Shown here: in pieces, positions 1 through 7,054 of the stretch
Layout of the letters: every line of letters begins with the position of its first letter
Position numbering within the stretch: the first letter of the stretch is position 1
Assembly: GCA_900553465.1 (NCBI GenBank)
Contig: USDT01000034.1
Span: 1-30,617, forward strand
Source: an uncultured Prevotella sp.
Lineage (GTDB): Bacteria > Bacteroidota > Bacteroidia > Bacteroidales > Bacteroidaceae
Direction: 5' to 3'
Length of the DNA: 30,617 bases
Position numbers and translations under genes: made by a program
The notes under the pieces: model-generated
Seen by the model: the letters and a program-made list of their open reading frames with translations, nothing else
Databases searched by the model: none
What the model was told of the DNA's origin: nothing

Positions 1-1084
1 TGTTGCCCAGCTGGTCGCCTCTGAGGTCGAGTGCGACAATCTTGCCCTGCGGATCAACGAGCAGGCTCGACGGTATGGAGCGGATGTTGTAAGTAGCTGC
101 AGCGATGGATTTCCATCCCTGAAGGTCGGAGAGGTTCGGCCACTGCATGCCGAGGTCGGCAATGCCTTTCTTCCATGCGTCTTCCTTGTTGTCGAATGAC
201 AGGCCGACGATTTCGAATCCTTTGGCGTGATACTTCTCGTAGTTGGCCTTCACGTTAGGCATCTCTGCGCGGCATGGTCCGCACCAGCTTGCCCAGAAGT
301 CGATGAGCACGTAGTTGCCCTTGCCGCAGTATTCGCTGAGCTTGTGCATCTTTCCGTCGGTTCCCTTCATCTCCAGGTCCTTGAACTGAGTGCCGATGAT
401 GGCCATCTTCTTCTCGAGGTCGGCCATGTAAGCCTTTGCACGTGCAGCCATCGGATGGCTGGTGTAGGCATATTTTGGGTCGAGCAGTTCTTTCAGCTCG
501 TCGAGTTCACAGTCGTACATGATGTTGTTGATGAACGCTGCCGGTATGATGTTGTCTTTGTTGTCGCGGATAATCTGCTTTGTGAGCTCTGTGCTCTTGG
601 CTGCAATGGGCTCTATGTATTTGCTGTTCAGTTCCTCGGCCAGAGCTTTCAGTTCGGCTTCTGATTTGCCGCTCTTCTGTGCCTCGTTGTACTGTTCGAT
701 GTATTTTCTTACTTCACCGTTTATTGCATCGAGCTGACGGTCGTAGCCGTTGAGCTTGTTGTTCAGTTCAGAACCTTTGAGCGTCATGGTGGCAAGGTCG
801 GTGCTTACCGGTGTTCCGTCGTTTATGAATACGATGTAGCTGGAACTTCCTTTAGCTGCAATGCCGAGGAAAGCGTCCTTCTTGTTGCTTCCCTTTATCT
901 CGAATGTTCCGTTCTTTGTCTCTGTACTGTCTGCCACGCCCTTCATCAAGTCGATGACATACACCTTCGCGATGTCTGTCGGGCATGTGCCTTTAACCTC
1001 ATAGGCAGTGTCGCCGTTGCCTGTCTGTGCCATGAGCGGCATGCAGCAGAATGCAAGGGCAGCTGTGATAATTGAATTCTTCAT
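1..1084 (-). CDS. TlpA-like DUF4369/thioredoxin-fold protein (C-terminus cut by window edge)
   Basis: Secreted or periplasmic thiol:disulfide oxidoreductase-like protein of the Bacteroidetes DUF4369-plus-TlpA type. Reading the minus strand from the ATG at 1084 gives 361 codons open to the window edge. Residues 1-20 form a signal peptide (MKNSII...CMPLMAQ). Residues about 27-110 fit the beta-rich DUF4369 domain, followed by a charged helical stretch and then a thioredoxin fold with active-site motif WCGPC at residues 267-271 (codon for W at 284-286) in the context DFWASWCGPC. The last readable residues (LRGDQLGN) match the usual end of this family, so only a few residues are missing. Family knowledge: these proteins reduce or isomerise envelope disulfides; substrates are unknown. 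It is transcribed away from yhhQ. Confident in family, not in partner. Confidence 0.92.
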   Translation of the reverse strand, partial: MKNSIITAALAFCCMPLMAQTGNGDTAYEVKGTCPTDIAKVYVIDLMKGVADSTETKNGTFEIKGSNKKDAFLGIAAKGSSSYIVFINDGTPVSTDLATMTLKGSELNNKLNGYDRQLDAINGEVRKYIEQYNEAQKSGKSEAELKALAEELNSKYIEPIAAKSTELTKQIIRDNKDNIIPAAFINNIMYDCELDELKELLDPKYAYTSHPMAARAKAYMADLEKKMAIIGTQFKDLEMKGTDGKMHKLSEYCGKGNYVLIDFWASWCGPCRAEMPNVKANYEKYHAKGFEIVGLSFDNKEDAWKKGIADLGMQWPNLSDLQGWKSIAAATYNIRSIPSSLLVDPQGKIVALDLRGDQLGN

Positions 1085-1122
1085 AATCATATATAATTAA
1101 AATGGTTTATGTTTGTGGGGCA

Positions 1123-1130
1123 CAAAATTA
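1123..1130 (-). promoter_or_regulatory. -7 promoter element for the TlpA-like gene
   Basis: The minus strand reads TAATTTTG, matching the Bacteroidetes -7 consensus TAnnTTTG, 39 nt upstream of the start codon. No clear -33 TTTG is seen at the expected distance. Confidence 0.5.
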
Positions 1131-1174
1131 TATATTTTATTCCGTTCGGCGGTTATTAATCAATTAAAAATGTG

Positions 1175-1182
1175 TAACTTTG
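1175..1182 (+). promoter_or_regulatory. -7 promoter element for the yhhQ-queF operon
   Basis: TAACTTTG matches TAnnTTTG. A start a few bases downstream (about 1187) would put the whole preQ1 aptamer in the leader. The box overlaps the in-frame upstream ATG at 1180, which therefore cannot be the translation start of this transcript. No good -33 element is visible. Confidence 0.55.
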
Positions 1183-1197
1183 CCGCCGAATTTGTAT

Positions 1198-1231
1198 TCA
1201 GAGTGCTTGGTAAACCTCTTAAAAAACAAGG
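1198..1231 (+). promoter_or_regulatory. preQ1-I riboswitch controlling yhhQ-queF translation
   Basis: Compact class-I preQ1 aptamer. Seen: P1 strand AGAG (1200-1203) pairs with CTCT (1216-1219). The base just inside P1, C1215, is in the position of the cytosine that pairs with preQ1. Loop strand CTTG (1206-1209) pairs perfectly with CAAG (1227-1230), making the H-type pseudoknot P2. The linker is the diagnostic A-rich tail (1221-1226), and the 3' end has the ACAAGG form known from the Thermoanaerobacter preQ1-I aptamer. The AAGG at 1228-1231 lies directly before the ATG at 1234, so ligand binding should hide it and repress translation. The downstream genes, a queuosine-precursor transporter and QueF, are the expected targets. 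P1 is short (4 bp), so a covariance-model score would be useful. Confidence 0.85.
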
Positions 1232-1233
1232 AA

Positions 1234-1923
1234 ATGGACATAAACAGGAAGACTGTGAGCGTGCTGTTCATGCTTTTCAGCATGCTCTTCTGCGTTTGCC
1301 TTATTACGGCAAACGTGCTTGAGACAAAGCAGATATCGTTCGGACCGATAAACATTACTGGCGGATTGCTCGTATTCCCCGTGTCGTACATCATCAACGA
1401 CTGTGTGTGCGAGGTGTGGGGATATGCCAAGGCGCGGCTGCTCATCTGGCTGGGCTTTGCCATGAACTTCATATTCGTGATGTTCGGAGCGCTTGCCGAC
1501 GCCATTCCCGGCGCGCCTTATTGGGACAACGACGCCGGATTCCATGCCGTGTTCGGTCTTGCACCGCGCATAGCTGCCGCGTCGTTCGTGGCTTTTCTTG
1601 TCGGATCGTTCATCAATGCCTATGTCATGAGCCGCATGAAGGTGGCACACGGAGGCCGTCATTTCTCGCTGCGTGCGGTGCTCAGCACGGTGTTCGGTGA
1701 GACTGCCGACTCGCTGATATTCTTTCCGCTCGCCCTCTCGGGGGTGGTGCCGTTGTCGGAAATGCCGTCGCTCATCATCTCGCAGGTGGTTCTGAAGACG
1801 CTTTACGAGATATTGGTGCTGCCGGTGACGGTGCGTGTGGTGCGTATGACAAAGGCACACGAGCACACCGATGTTTATGACGAAGGAATAAATTACAGTG
1901 TTTGGAAAATATTCAATATATGA
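1234..1923 (+). CDS. yhhQ: Queuosine precursor transporter (YhhQ/DUF165 family)
   Basis: Inner-membrane carrier of the VUT/DUF165 family (COG1738) that imports queuosine precursors such as preQ0, preQ1 or queuine. The 229-residue product has about six hydrophobic segments and the family signatures [34 protein letters not shown] and [14 protein letters not shown]. The ORF is open from an upstream ATG at 1180, but that ATG lies inside the promoter box. The ATG at 1234 follows the riboswitch's AAGGAA directly and gives the usual family N-terminus, so I chose 1234. The stop codon overlaps the queF start (ATGA at 1920-1923), which indicates translational coupling. Regulation by the preQ1 riboswitch in the leader fits its function. 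Which precursor it carries cannot be told from sequence. Confidence 0.93.
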   Translation: MDINRKTVSVLFMLFSMLFCVCLITANVLETKQISFGPINITGGLLVFPVSYIINDCVCEVWGYAKARLLIWLGFAMNFIFVMFGALADAIPGAPYWDNDAGFHAVFGLAPRIAAASFVAFLVGSFINAYVMSRMKVAHGGRHFSLRAVLSTVFGETADSLIFFPLALSGVVPLSEMPSLIISQVVLKTLYEILVLPVTVRVVRMTKAHEHTDVYDEGINYSVWKIFNI

Positions 1924-2399
1924 GCAACAACAGTGAAAACAGAAAGGACGAGGGACTGAAGGCCCTCGGAGCGAAGACAAAATATGCCGACGACTATGCG
2001 CCGGAAGTACTTGAGACGTTTGTAAACAAGCATCCGGACAACGACTATTGGGTGAGATTCAACTGTCCGGAGTTCACGTCGCTGTGTCCCATCACCGGTC
2101 AGCCGGACTTCGCAGAGATACGCATCGCCTACATACCTGATGTTAAGATGGTGGAGAGCAAGAGCCTGAAGCTCTATCTTTTCAGCTTCCGCAATCACGG
2201 TGATTTCCATGAGGACTGCGTGAACATCATCATGAAGGACCTCATAAGACTGATGGACCCGAAATACATCGAGGTGACAGGACTATTCACTCCGCGCGGT
2301 GGCATAAGCATATATCCTTATGCCAACTATGGAAGACCGGGCACAAAGTATGAGAAACTGGCCGAACAGCGTTTCATTACGCACGACATGAACGGATAG
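1920..2399 (+). CDS. queF: NADPH-dependent preQ0 reductase QueF
   Basis: Reduces 7-cyano-7-deazaguanine (preQ0) to 7-aminomethyl-7-deazaguanine (preQ1) in queuosine biosynthesis; cytoplasmic, short single-domain (YkvM-like) form. The product has 159 residues from the ATG at 1920, which overlaps the yhhQ stop as ATGA. An in-frame ATG at 1902 would add six residues but sits inside yhhQ. The catalytic cysteine lies in [13 protein letters not shown] (Cys56), with the general acid Asp at position 63. The QueF NADPH motif ESKSLKLY follows at about 79-86, and the RNHGDFHE segment supplies substrate-binding His and Glu. Length and motif order are normal for the family. With yhhQ and the upstream riboswitch it forms a complete import-and-reduction unit controlled by its own product. 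Confidence 0.96.
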   Translation: MSNNSENRKDEGLKALGAKTKYADDYAPEVLETFVNKHPDNDYWVRFNCPEFTSLCPITGQPDFAEIRIAYIPDVKMVESKSLKLYLFSFRNHGDFHEDCVNIIMKDLIRLMDPKYIEVTGLFTPRGGISIYPYANYGRPGTKYEKLAEQRFITHDMNG

Positions 2400-2447
2400 C
2401 AGACCGCATGTGACGCTGTCGGTGGTATATAAAAAGAGCATAAACGT

Positions 2448-4499
2448 ATGAGGAAAAGGTTTTTTGCAGCGCTTGGCATGCTGATGGTGGTGGCTTCACT
2501 GCTGTCTTCGGTCAGTGTGCACGCTTCCGACGGCAAAGGCCGTAAGAAGGTGGCTGTGGTATTGTCGGGAGGCGGTGCCAAGGGTATGGCGCATATCGGG
2601 GCACTGCGCGTGATAGAGAAAGCCGGAATACCGATCGACATCATCACCGGAACGTCGATGGGTTCTATTGTAGGCGGACTCTACGCAATAGGCTACGACG
2701 CCCACCGACTCGACTCTATGGTGAGGGTGCAGGACTGGTCGTTTCTGCTCACCGACAAGCTTGAGGCACACAGTCCGCTGCTCGACAACCGCGAGAGACA
2801 GAATACTTATTTCCTCACAAAGACACTCACGCTCAGTAAGAACAAGATAACCAACAAGCCGGGAGGAATGATAGAGGGCCGCAACCTCGACAAACTGTTC
2901 AACAGACTTACGGCCGGCTATCGTGATTCTATTGACTTCAACAGTCTGCCTATACCCTTTGCGTGTGTGGCCACCAATATTGTGGACAACTCGGAGTATG
3001 TCATGCACAGTGGCTTTCTTTCCGAAGCCATGCGTTCGAGTATGGCCATACCGGGTGTGTTCTCGCCGGTGAGAAAGGACAGTATGGTGCTTGTGGATGG
3101 CGGACTGCGCAACAATTTCCCTGTAGACATAGCACGGCAGATGGGCGCCGACGTGGTGATTGGCGTGACGGTTCAGGAAGATTTGAAGGAAGCCTACGAA
3201 CTGAAGAGTACGTCGGATGTGCTCATGCAGATTGTCAATATCAACTGTAAGAACAAGTATGACGAGAATCTGGCCATGACGGATGTGCCCATTTGTGTCA
3301 ACACTTCGGGTTATTCTTCTGCCAGTTTTACTGCTTCGGCCATAGACACGCTGATGAAACGAGGCGAGGAAGCGGCAGTGGAGCAGTGGGACAAGCTCAT
3401 GGAACTGAAGAGGATAATCGGTATTGACAGCACTTTTGTGCCTGACAGACCGCACCTTCATGCTGAGGCCATGCTGCCCGACACGCTGGTTGAGGATGCA
3501 AGAAAGAAACGTGTGGGAATGCTGTCGGCCGGGCTGGGTGTGAGGTTTGACACCGAAGAGATTGTGGCGTTGCAGATAAACGGCTCTTTCACGCCTGCCG
3601 CATCGCCCTTGACAACCGAACTTACGCTTCGTCTTGGCAAGCGTATAATGGGCCGCGCCGATTTCATATACGACCCGATAAAAGCCGGCCGTATGCGACT
3701 TTCATATATTTTCCGTCATAATGATTTGAATCTTTACTATGAAGGCAATCGCGACTTCAATATGACTTACAATCAGCACACAGCCATTCTGTCGCCTTTG
3801 AACTTCAACATACGCAATTTTAGTCTTGACATAGGTGTACGTTGGGATTATTATGCTTATAACAGCATGCTTTCAAATGTAGAGAATGAGAATCTTGAAA
3901 CCGTTGTCGATGGTGGCCATTACATAGCTTATTACGCAGGAGTGAGATACAACTCGGAGAACAAATGGTATTTCCCGACGCGCGGATCGCGCTTCAATGC
4001 GTCTTACAGTTACAACACAGACAACTTTGTAGGCTATGATGGCGACCGCGGATACAGCATCATAAGTGCTTCGTGGCGCACAGCTCTGCCTCTTTCGAGA
4101 CGCTTCACTCTGCAGCCGATGCTCTATGGACGTATGCTATTCGGTGGCACCATTCCGCTTTGCAGTGCCAATATCATCGGCGGCGACAGGTTCGGCAGTT
4201 ATGTAGAACAGCAGATGCCGTTTGCCGGAGTTGGCTATGCTGAGCATATAGACAATCAGTTTGTCGCAATGCAGTTGGCGGCATACCAGCGCATCGCAGC
4301 CAATAACTATGTTCAGCTCAAGTTTGCCGCTGCGTGCATGTCGCACAAGGCGGGCGATCTGTTGCGCGAACCGCTGATGGTAGGAACGCAGATGGCTTAT
4401 TACTACGACAGTATGTTCGGACCGCTTGGAGCTTCTTTGGGGTGGTCGAATCGCACGGGCAGTGTTTATTTCTATATCAATCTGGGCTTTGATTTCTGA
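2448..4499 (+). CDS. Patatin-like phospholipase with C-terminal outer-membrane beta-barrel
   Basis: Predicted secreted lipase anchored by its own barrel, of the PlpD-like two-domain type. The 683-residue protein starts with a signal peptide (cleavage near VHA-SDG, residue 27). The patatin domain (about 34-235) has the oxyanion motif GGGAKG (41-46), nucleophile motif GTSMG with Ser70, and DGG with Asp217, so the Ser-Asp dyad is intact. From about residue 330 to the end it has alternating aromatic/polar beta-strands ending YFYINLGFDF, a typical barrel terminus of the bacterial surface antigen (Omp85-like) class. It lies 48 nt after queF with no clear promoter between them, so it may be cotranscribed, although a functional link to queuosine is not expected. 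Family knowledge gives phospholipase A activity; the true substrate is unknown. Confidence 0.92.
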   Translation: MRKRFFAALGMLMVVASLLSSVSVHASDGKGRKKVAVVLSGGGAKGMAHIGALRVIEKAGIPIDIITGTSMGSIVGGLYAIGYDAHRLDSMVRVQDWSFLLTDKLEAHSPLLDNRERQNTYFLTKTLTLSKNKITNKPGGMIEGRNLDKLFNRLTAGYRDSIDFNSLPIPFACVATNIVDNSEYVMHSGFLSEAMRSSMAIPGVFSPVRKDSMVLVDGGLRNNFPVDIARQMGADVVIGVTVQEDLKEAYELKSTSDVLMQIVNINCKNKYDENLAMTDVPICVNTSGYSSASFTASAIDTLMKRGEEAAVEQWDKLMELKRIIGIDSTFVPDRPHLHAEAMLPDTLVEDARKKRVGMLSAGLGVRFDTEEIVALQINGSFTPAASPLTTELTLRLGKRIMGRADFIYDPIKAGRMRLSYIFRHNDLNLYYEGNRDFNMTYNQHTAILSPLNFNIRNFSLDIGVRWDYYAYNSMLSNVENENLETVVDGGHYIAYYAGVRYNSENKWYFPTRGSRFNASYSYNTDNFVGYDGDRGYSIISASWRTALPLSRRFTLQPMLYGRMLFGGTIPLCSANIIGGDRFGSYVEQQMPFAGVGYAEHIDNQFVAMQLAAYQRIAANNYVQLKFAAACMSHKAGDLLREPLMVGTQMAYYYDSMFGPLGASLGWSNRTGSVYFYINLGFDF

Positions 4500-4617
4500 T
4501 GTCCGGTTGTAGCGTATGCCGTGAGTCGGAATGTGTGGAATGTGGCCTGTGCGCATCATGCAGTAGTCAAAATAACTAAAAAAAGCGTATATGCTCGCTT
4601 ATTTGGAATTTTTTGTC

Positions 4618-4625
4618 TATTTTTG
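4618..4625 (+). promoter_or_regulatory. -7 promoter element for the decarboxylase/HD genes
   Basis: TATTTTTG fits TAnnTTTG, 47 nt upstream of the ATG at 4673. No TTTG at the -33 distance is seen. Confidence 0.4.
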
Positions 4626-4672
4626 CATGTTTGAAAGAATGAACGAAATTAAAAATCAGAAACATACAAGAT

Positions 4673-6448
4673 ATGAAAAAGAAAATCCAGTTCAGTCTCT
4701 TATATCGGGACATGTGGCAGTCTTCAGGAAAATTCCAGCCGCGTAAAGACCAGTTGGAGCGCATCGCTCCGGTAATCATCGATATGGGATGCTTTGCCCG
4801 TGTCGAGACAAACGGTGGTGCCTTCGAGCAGGTTAATCTTCTTGCAGGCGAGAATCCAAACGATGCCGTAAGAGCTTTCTGTAAGCCGTTCAACGAAGCA
4901 GGCATCAAGACTCATATGCTTGATCGTGGTCTTAACGCACTCCGTATGTACACAGTGCCAGACGATGTACGTCAGCTGATGTACAAGGTGAAGCACGCAC
5001 AGGGCGTTGATATTCCCCGTATATTCTGCGGTCTGAACGACGTTAGAAACATTATCCCGAGCATCAAGTGGGCTGCTGAGGCTGGTATGACGCCGCAGGC
5101 TACTCTCTGTATCACCAATTCACCGGTTCATACCGTTGAATATTACTGTGACATAGCAGACAAGGTGATCGCTGCCGGTGCAAAGGAACTGTGTCTGAAG
5201 GATATGGCAGGAATTGGTCAGCCGGCTATGCTCGGTCAGCTGACAAAGGCTATCAAGGACAAATATCCTGATATCATCATCGAATATCACGGCCATTCTG
5301 GTCCTGGACTTTCTATGGCTTCTATTCTGGAAGTATGTAAGAATGGTGCCGACATCATCGATACAGCGATGGAACCGCTGTCTTGGGGTAAGGTTCATCC
5401 GGACATCATTTCTGTTCAGAGCATGTTGAAGAACGAGGGATTCGATGTTCCTGAAATCAATATGAACGCTTACATGAAGGCCCGTTCACTCACTCAGGAG
5501 TTCATTGATGAGTGGCTTGGCTATTTCATCAACCCACAGAACAAGGTTATGTCTTCACTTTTGCTCGGATGCGGTCTGCCAGGCGGTATGATGGGAAGCA
5601 TGATGGCCGATCTTGGCGGTATACGTTCTACAATCAACAATATACGTAAGAAGAAAGGCGAAGAAGAACTTTCTATGGACGACATGCTCGTGAAACTGTT
5701 TGACGAAGTGGCTTATGTATGGCCGCGCGTGGGTTACCCACCACTCGTAACACCGTTCTCTCAGTATGTTAAGAACATAGCTCTCATGAACCTTCTTACT
5801 CTTGAGCAGGGCAAGGGACGCTTTGTCATGATGGACGATGCTATGTGGGGCATGATACTCGGTAAGAGTGGAAAGATTCCTGGAACCATCGATCCGGAAC
5901 TGGTTGAACTTGCAAAGGCACAGGGACGCGAGTTTACAGATGCCGATCCGCACACTCTCATTCCTAACAACCTTGATGAATTCAGAAAGGAAATGGACGA
6001 GAACGGATGGGATTACGGTAAGGACGACGAGGAACTGTTCGAACTTGCTATGCATCCGGAGCAGTACCGCAACTACAAGAGCGGCCAGGCAAAGAAGAAC
6101 TTCCTTGCAGATCTGCAGAAGGCAAAGGATGCAAAACTCGGCAGCCAGCTCACACCGGAGCAGCTCTCTGCATTCAAACATGCAAAGGCCGACGCTATCG
6201 TGGCTCCTGTAAGAGGTCAGGTGTTCTGGGAGTTCAACGGAGAAGGCGAGTGCGCACCGTCTGTAGAGCCTTACATCGGTAAGGAATATAAGGAAGGTGA
6301 TGTGTTCTGCTACATCCAGGCTCCGTGGGGCGAGTTTGTTGAAGTGCCTGCCGCTATGGGTGGAAAACTCGTTGAGATCGGAGCAAAACAGGGCTCTAAG
6401 ATCAACAAGGGCGATGTTGTTGCCTATGTTGAGCGTGCTCATGAGTAA
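4673..6448 (+). CDS. Oxaloacetate decarboxylase/pyruvate carboxylase subunit B-like protein, biotinyl-like domain without lysine
   Basis: Carboxyltransferase of the OadA/PycB family, which moves CO2 between oxaloacetate or pyruvate and biotin. The 591-residue protein has the TIM-barrel HMGL-like domain first: the RDxxQS metal-binding segment (R12, D13, Q16), GLNDVRN (120-126), ITNSPVHTVEYY, carbamylated-lysine motif CLKDMAG (K176) and metal histidines in EYHGH (206, 208). A helical PYC-OADA domain with WPRVGYPPLVTPFSQYV follows. The C-terminus (about 510-588) has the pattern of a biotinyl/lipoyl domain, but where the (A/V)MKM biotin motif belongs it reads QAPWG, with Trp552 in place of the lysine. 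The protein therefore probably cannot be biotinylated itself and would need a separate carrier. It is followed 10 nt later by an HD protein. Family is certain; exact reaction is not. Confidence 0.85.
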   Translation: MKKKIQFSLLYRDMWQSSGKFQPRKDQLERIAPVIIDMGCFARVETNGGAFEQVNLLAGENPNDAVRAFCKPFNEAGIKTHMLDRGLNALRMYTVPDDVRQLMYKVKHAQGVDIPRIFCGLNDVRNIIPSIKWAAEAGMTPQATLCITNSPVHTVEYYCDIADKVIAAGAKELCLKDMAGIGQPAMLGQLTKAIKDKYPDIIIEYHGHSGPGLSMASILEVCKNGADIIDTAMEPLSWGKVHPDIISVQSMLKNEGFDVPEINMNAYMKARSLTQEFIDEWLGYFINPQNKVMSSLLLGCGLPGGMMGSMMADLGGIRSTINNIRKKKGEEELSMDDMLVKLFDEVAYVWPRVGYPPLVTPFSQYVKNIALMNLLTLEQGKGRFVMMDDAMWGMILGKSGKIPGTIDPELVELAKAQGREFTDADPHTLIPNNLDEFRKEMDENGWDYGKDDEELFELAMHPEQYRNYKSGQAKKNFLADLQKAKDAKLGSQLTPEQLSAFKHAKADAIVAPVRGQVFWEFNGEGECAPSVEPYIGKEYKEGDVFCYIQAPWGEFVEVPAAMGGKLVEIGAKQGSKINKGDVVAYVERAHE

Positions 6449-6458
6449 ATGACATTTC

Positions 6459-6995
6459 ATGGATTGGAAAATCATAATAGACAAGTATTATCCTAAGGAG
6501 AGCAAACTCAGGGAGATACTTATAACACATAGTCAATCTGTAACGCGTCGAGCGTTACAGATTGTTTCTTTACATCCGGAACTGCAACTCGACCGTGACT
6601 TCATAGCCGAGGCTGCAATGTTGCATGATATAGGCATAATACGCTGTGATGCGCCTGATATCTGCTGTTTCGGAGACGAACCTTATATACGTCACGGCAT
6701 TCTTGGCGCGGCCATGCTCCGTGCCGAAGGTTTCCCCAGACATGCACGTGTTTGCGAACGCCACACAGGTGCCGGTCTGTCGCTTGACGATATATGCGGG
6801 CGCAATCTGCCGCTTCCGCATTCGGACTTTCTGCCCGAAACTCTTGAGGAACAGGTGATATGCTATGCCGATAAATTCTATTCCAAGTCGCATCTCGAAC
6901 GCGAAAAGACAATCGAACAGGCCGAGAAGAGTATTTCCAAATATGGAGAAGCCGGTCTGATGCGTTTTCGTCGTTGGGTGGAGATGTTCGAATAA
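6459..6995 (+). CDS. HD-domain hydrolase (HDIG-type)
   Basis: Small metal-dependent phosphohydrolase of the HD superfamily, 178 residues, probably cytoplasmic. The metal and catalytic residues are visible in order: His24 in THSQSV, the His56-Asp57 doublet in MLHDIG, His79 in YIRHG, His102 in ERHTG and Asp138 in CYADKF. Such single-domain Bacteroidetes proteins are usually annotated as HDIG or tRNA 2',3'-cyclic phosphodiesterase-like proteins without a proven substrate, and I cannot go further. It starts 10 nt after the decarboxylase stop, so the two are probably cotranscribed; no functional link is known to me. Confidence 0.85.
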   Translation: MDWKIIIDKYYPKESKLREILITHSQSVTRRALQIVSLHPELQLDRDFIAEAAMLHDIGIIRCDAPDICCFGDEPYIRHGILGAAMLRAEGFPRHARVCERHTGAGLSLDDICGRNLPLPHSDFLPETLEEQVICYADKFYSKSHLEREKTIEQAEKSISKYGEAGLMRFRRWVEMFE

Positions 6996-7038
6996 TGTTA
7001 AAGTAACGAAATCACTCGCCCGTTCTTTATATATTAAG

Positions 7039-7046
7039 TAACTTTG
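7039..7046 (+). promoter_or_regulatory. -7 promoter element very close to the lptD start
   Basis: TAACTTTG fits TAnnTTTG and ends only 8 nt before the ATG at 7055. The leader would be about 2-5 nt, so translation would be essentially leaderless. No convincing -33 element is seen. Confidence 0.45.
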
Positions 7047-7054
7047 CAAGTTGA

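Noticed and set aside
1180..1233. 18-residue upstream extension of YhhQ
   Set aside because: Its ATG overlaps the promoter box, and the stretch is the riboswitch.
1219..1980. 253-codon ORF antisense to yhhQ
   Set aside because: It is His/Arg-rich, without a domain, and covers the riboswitch and yhhQ on the wrong strand.
2496..3461. 321-codon ORF antisense to the patatin gene
   Set aside because: It is a shadow of a gene with intact catalytic motifs.
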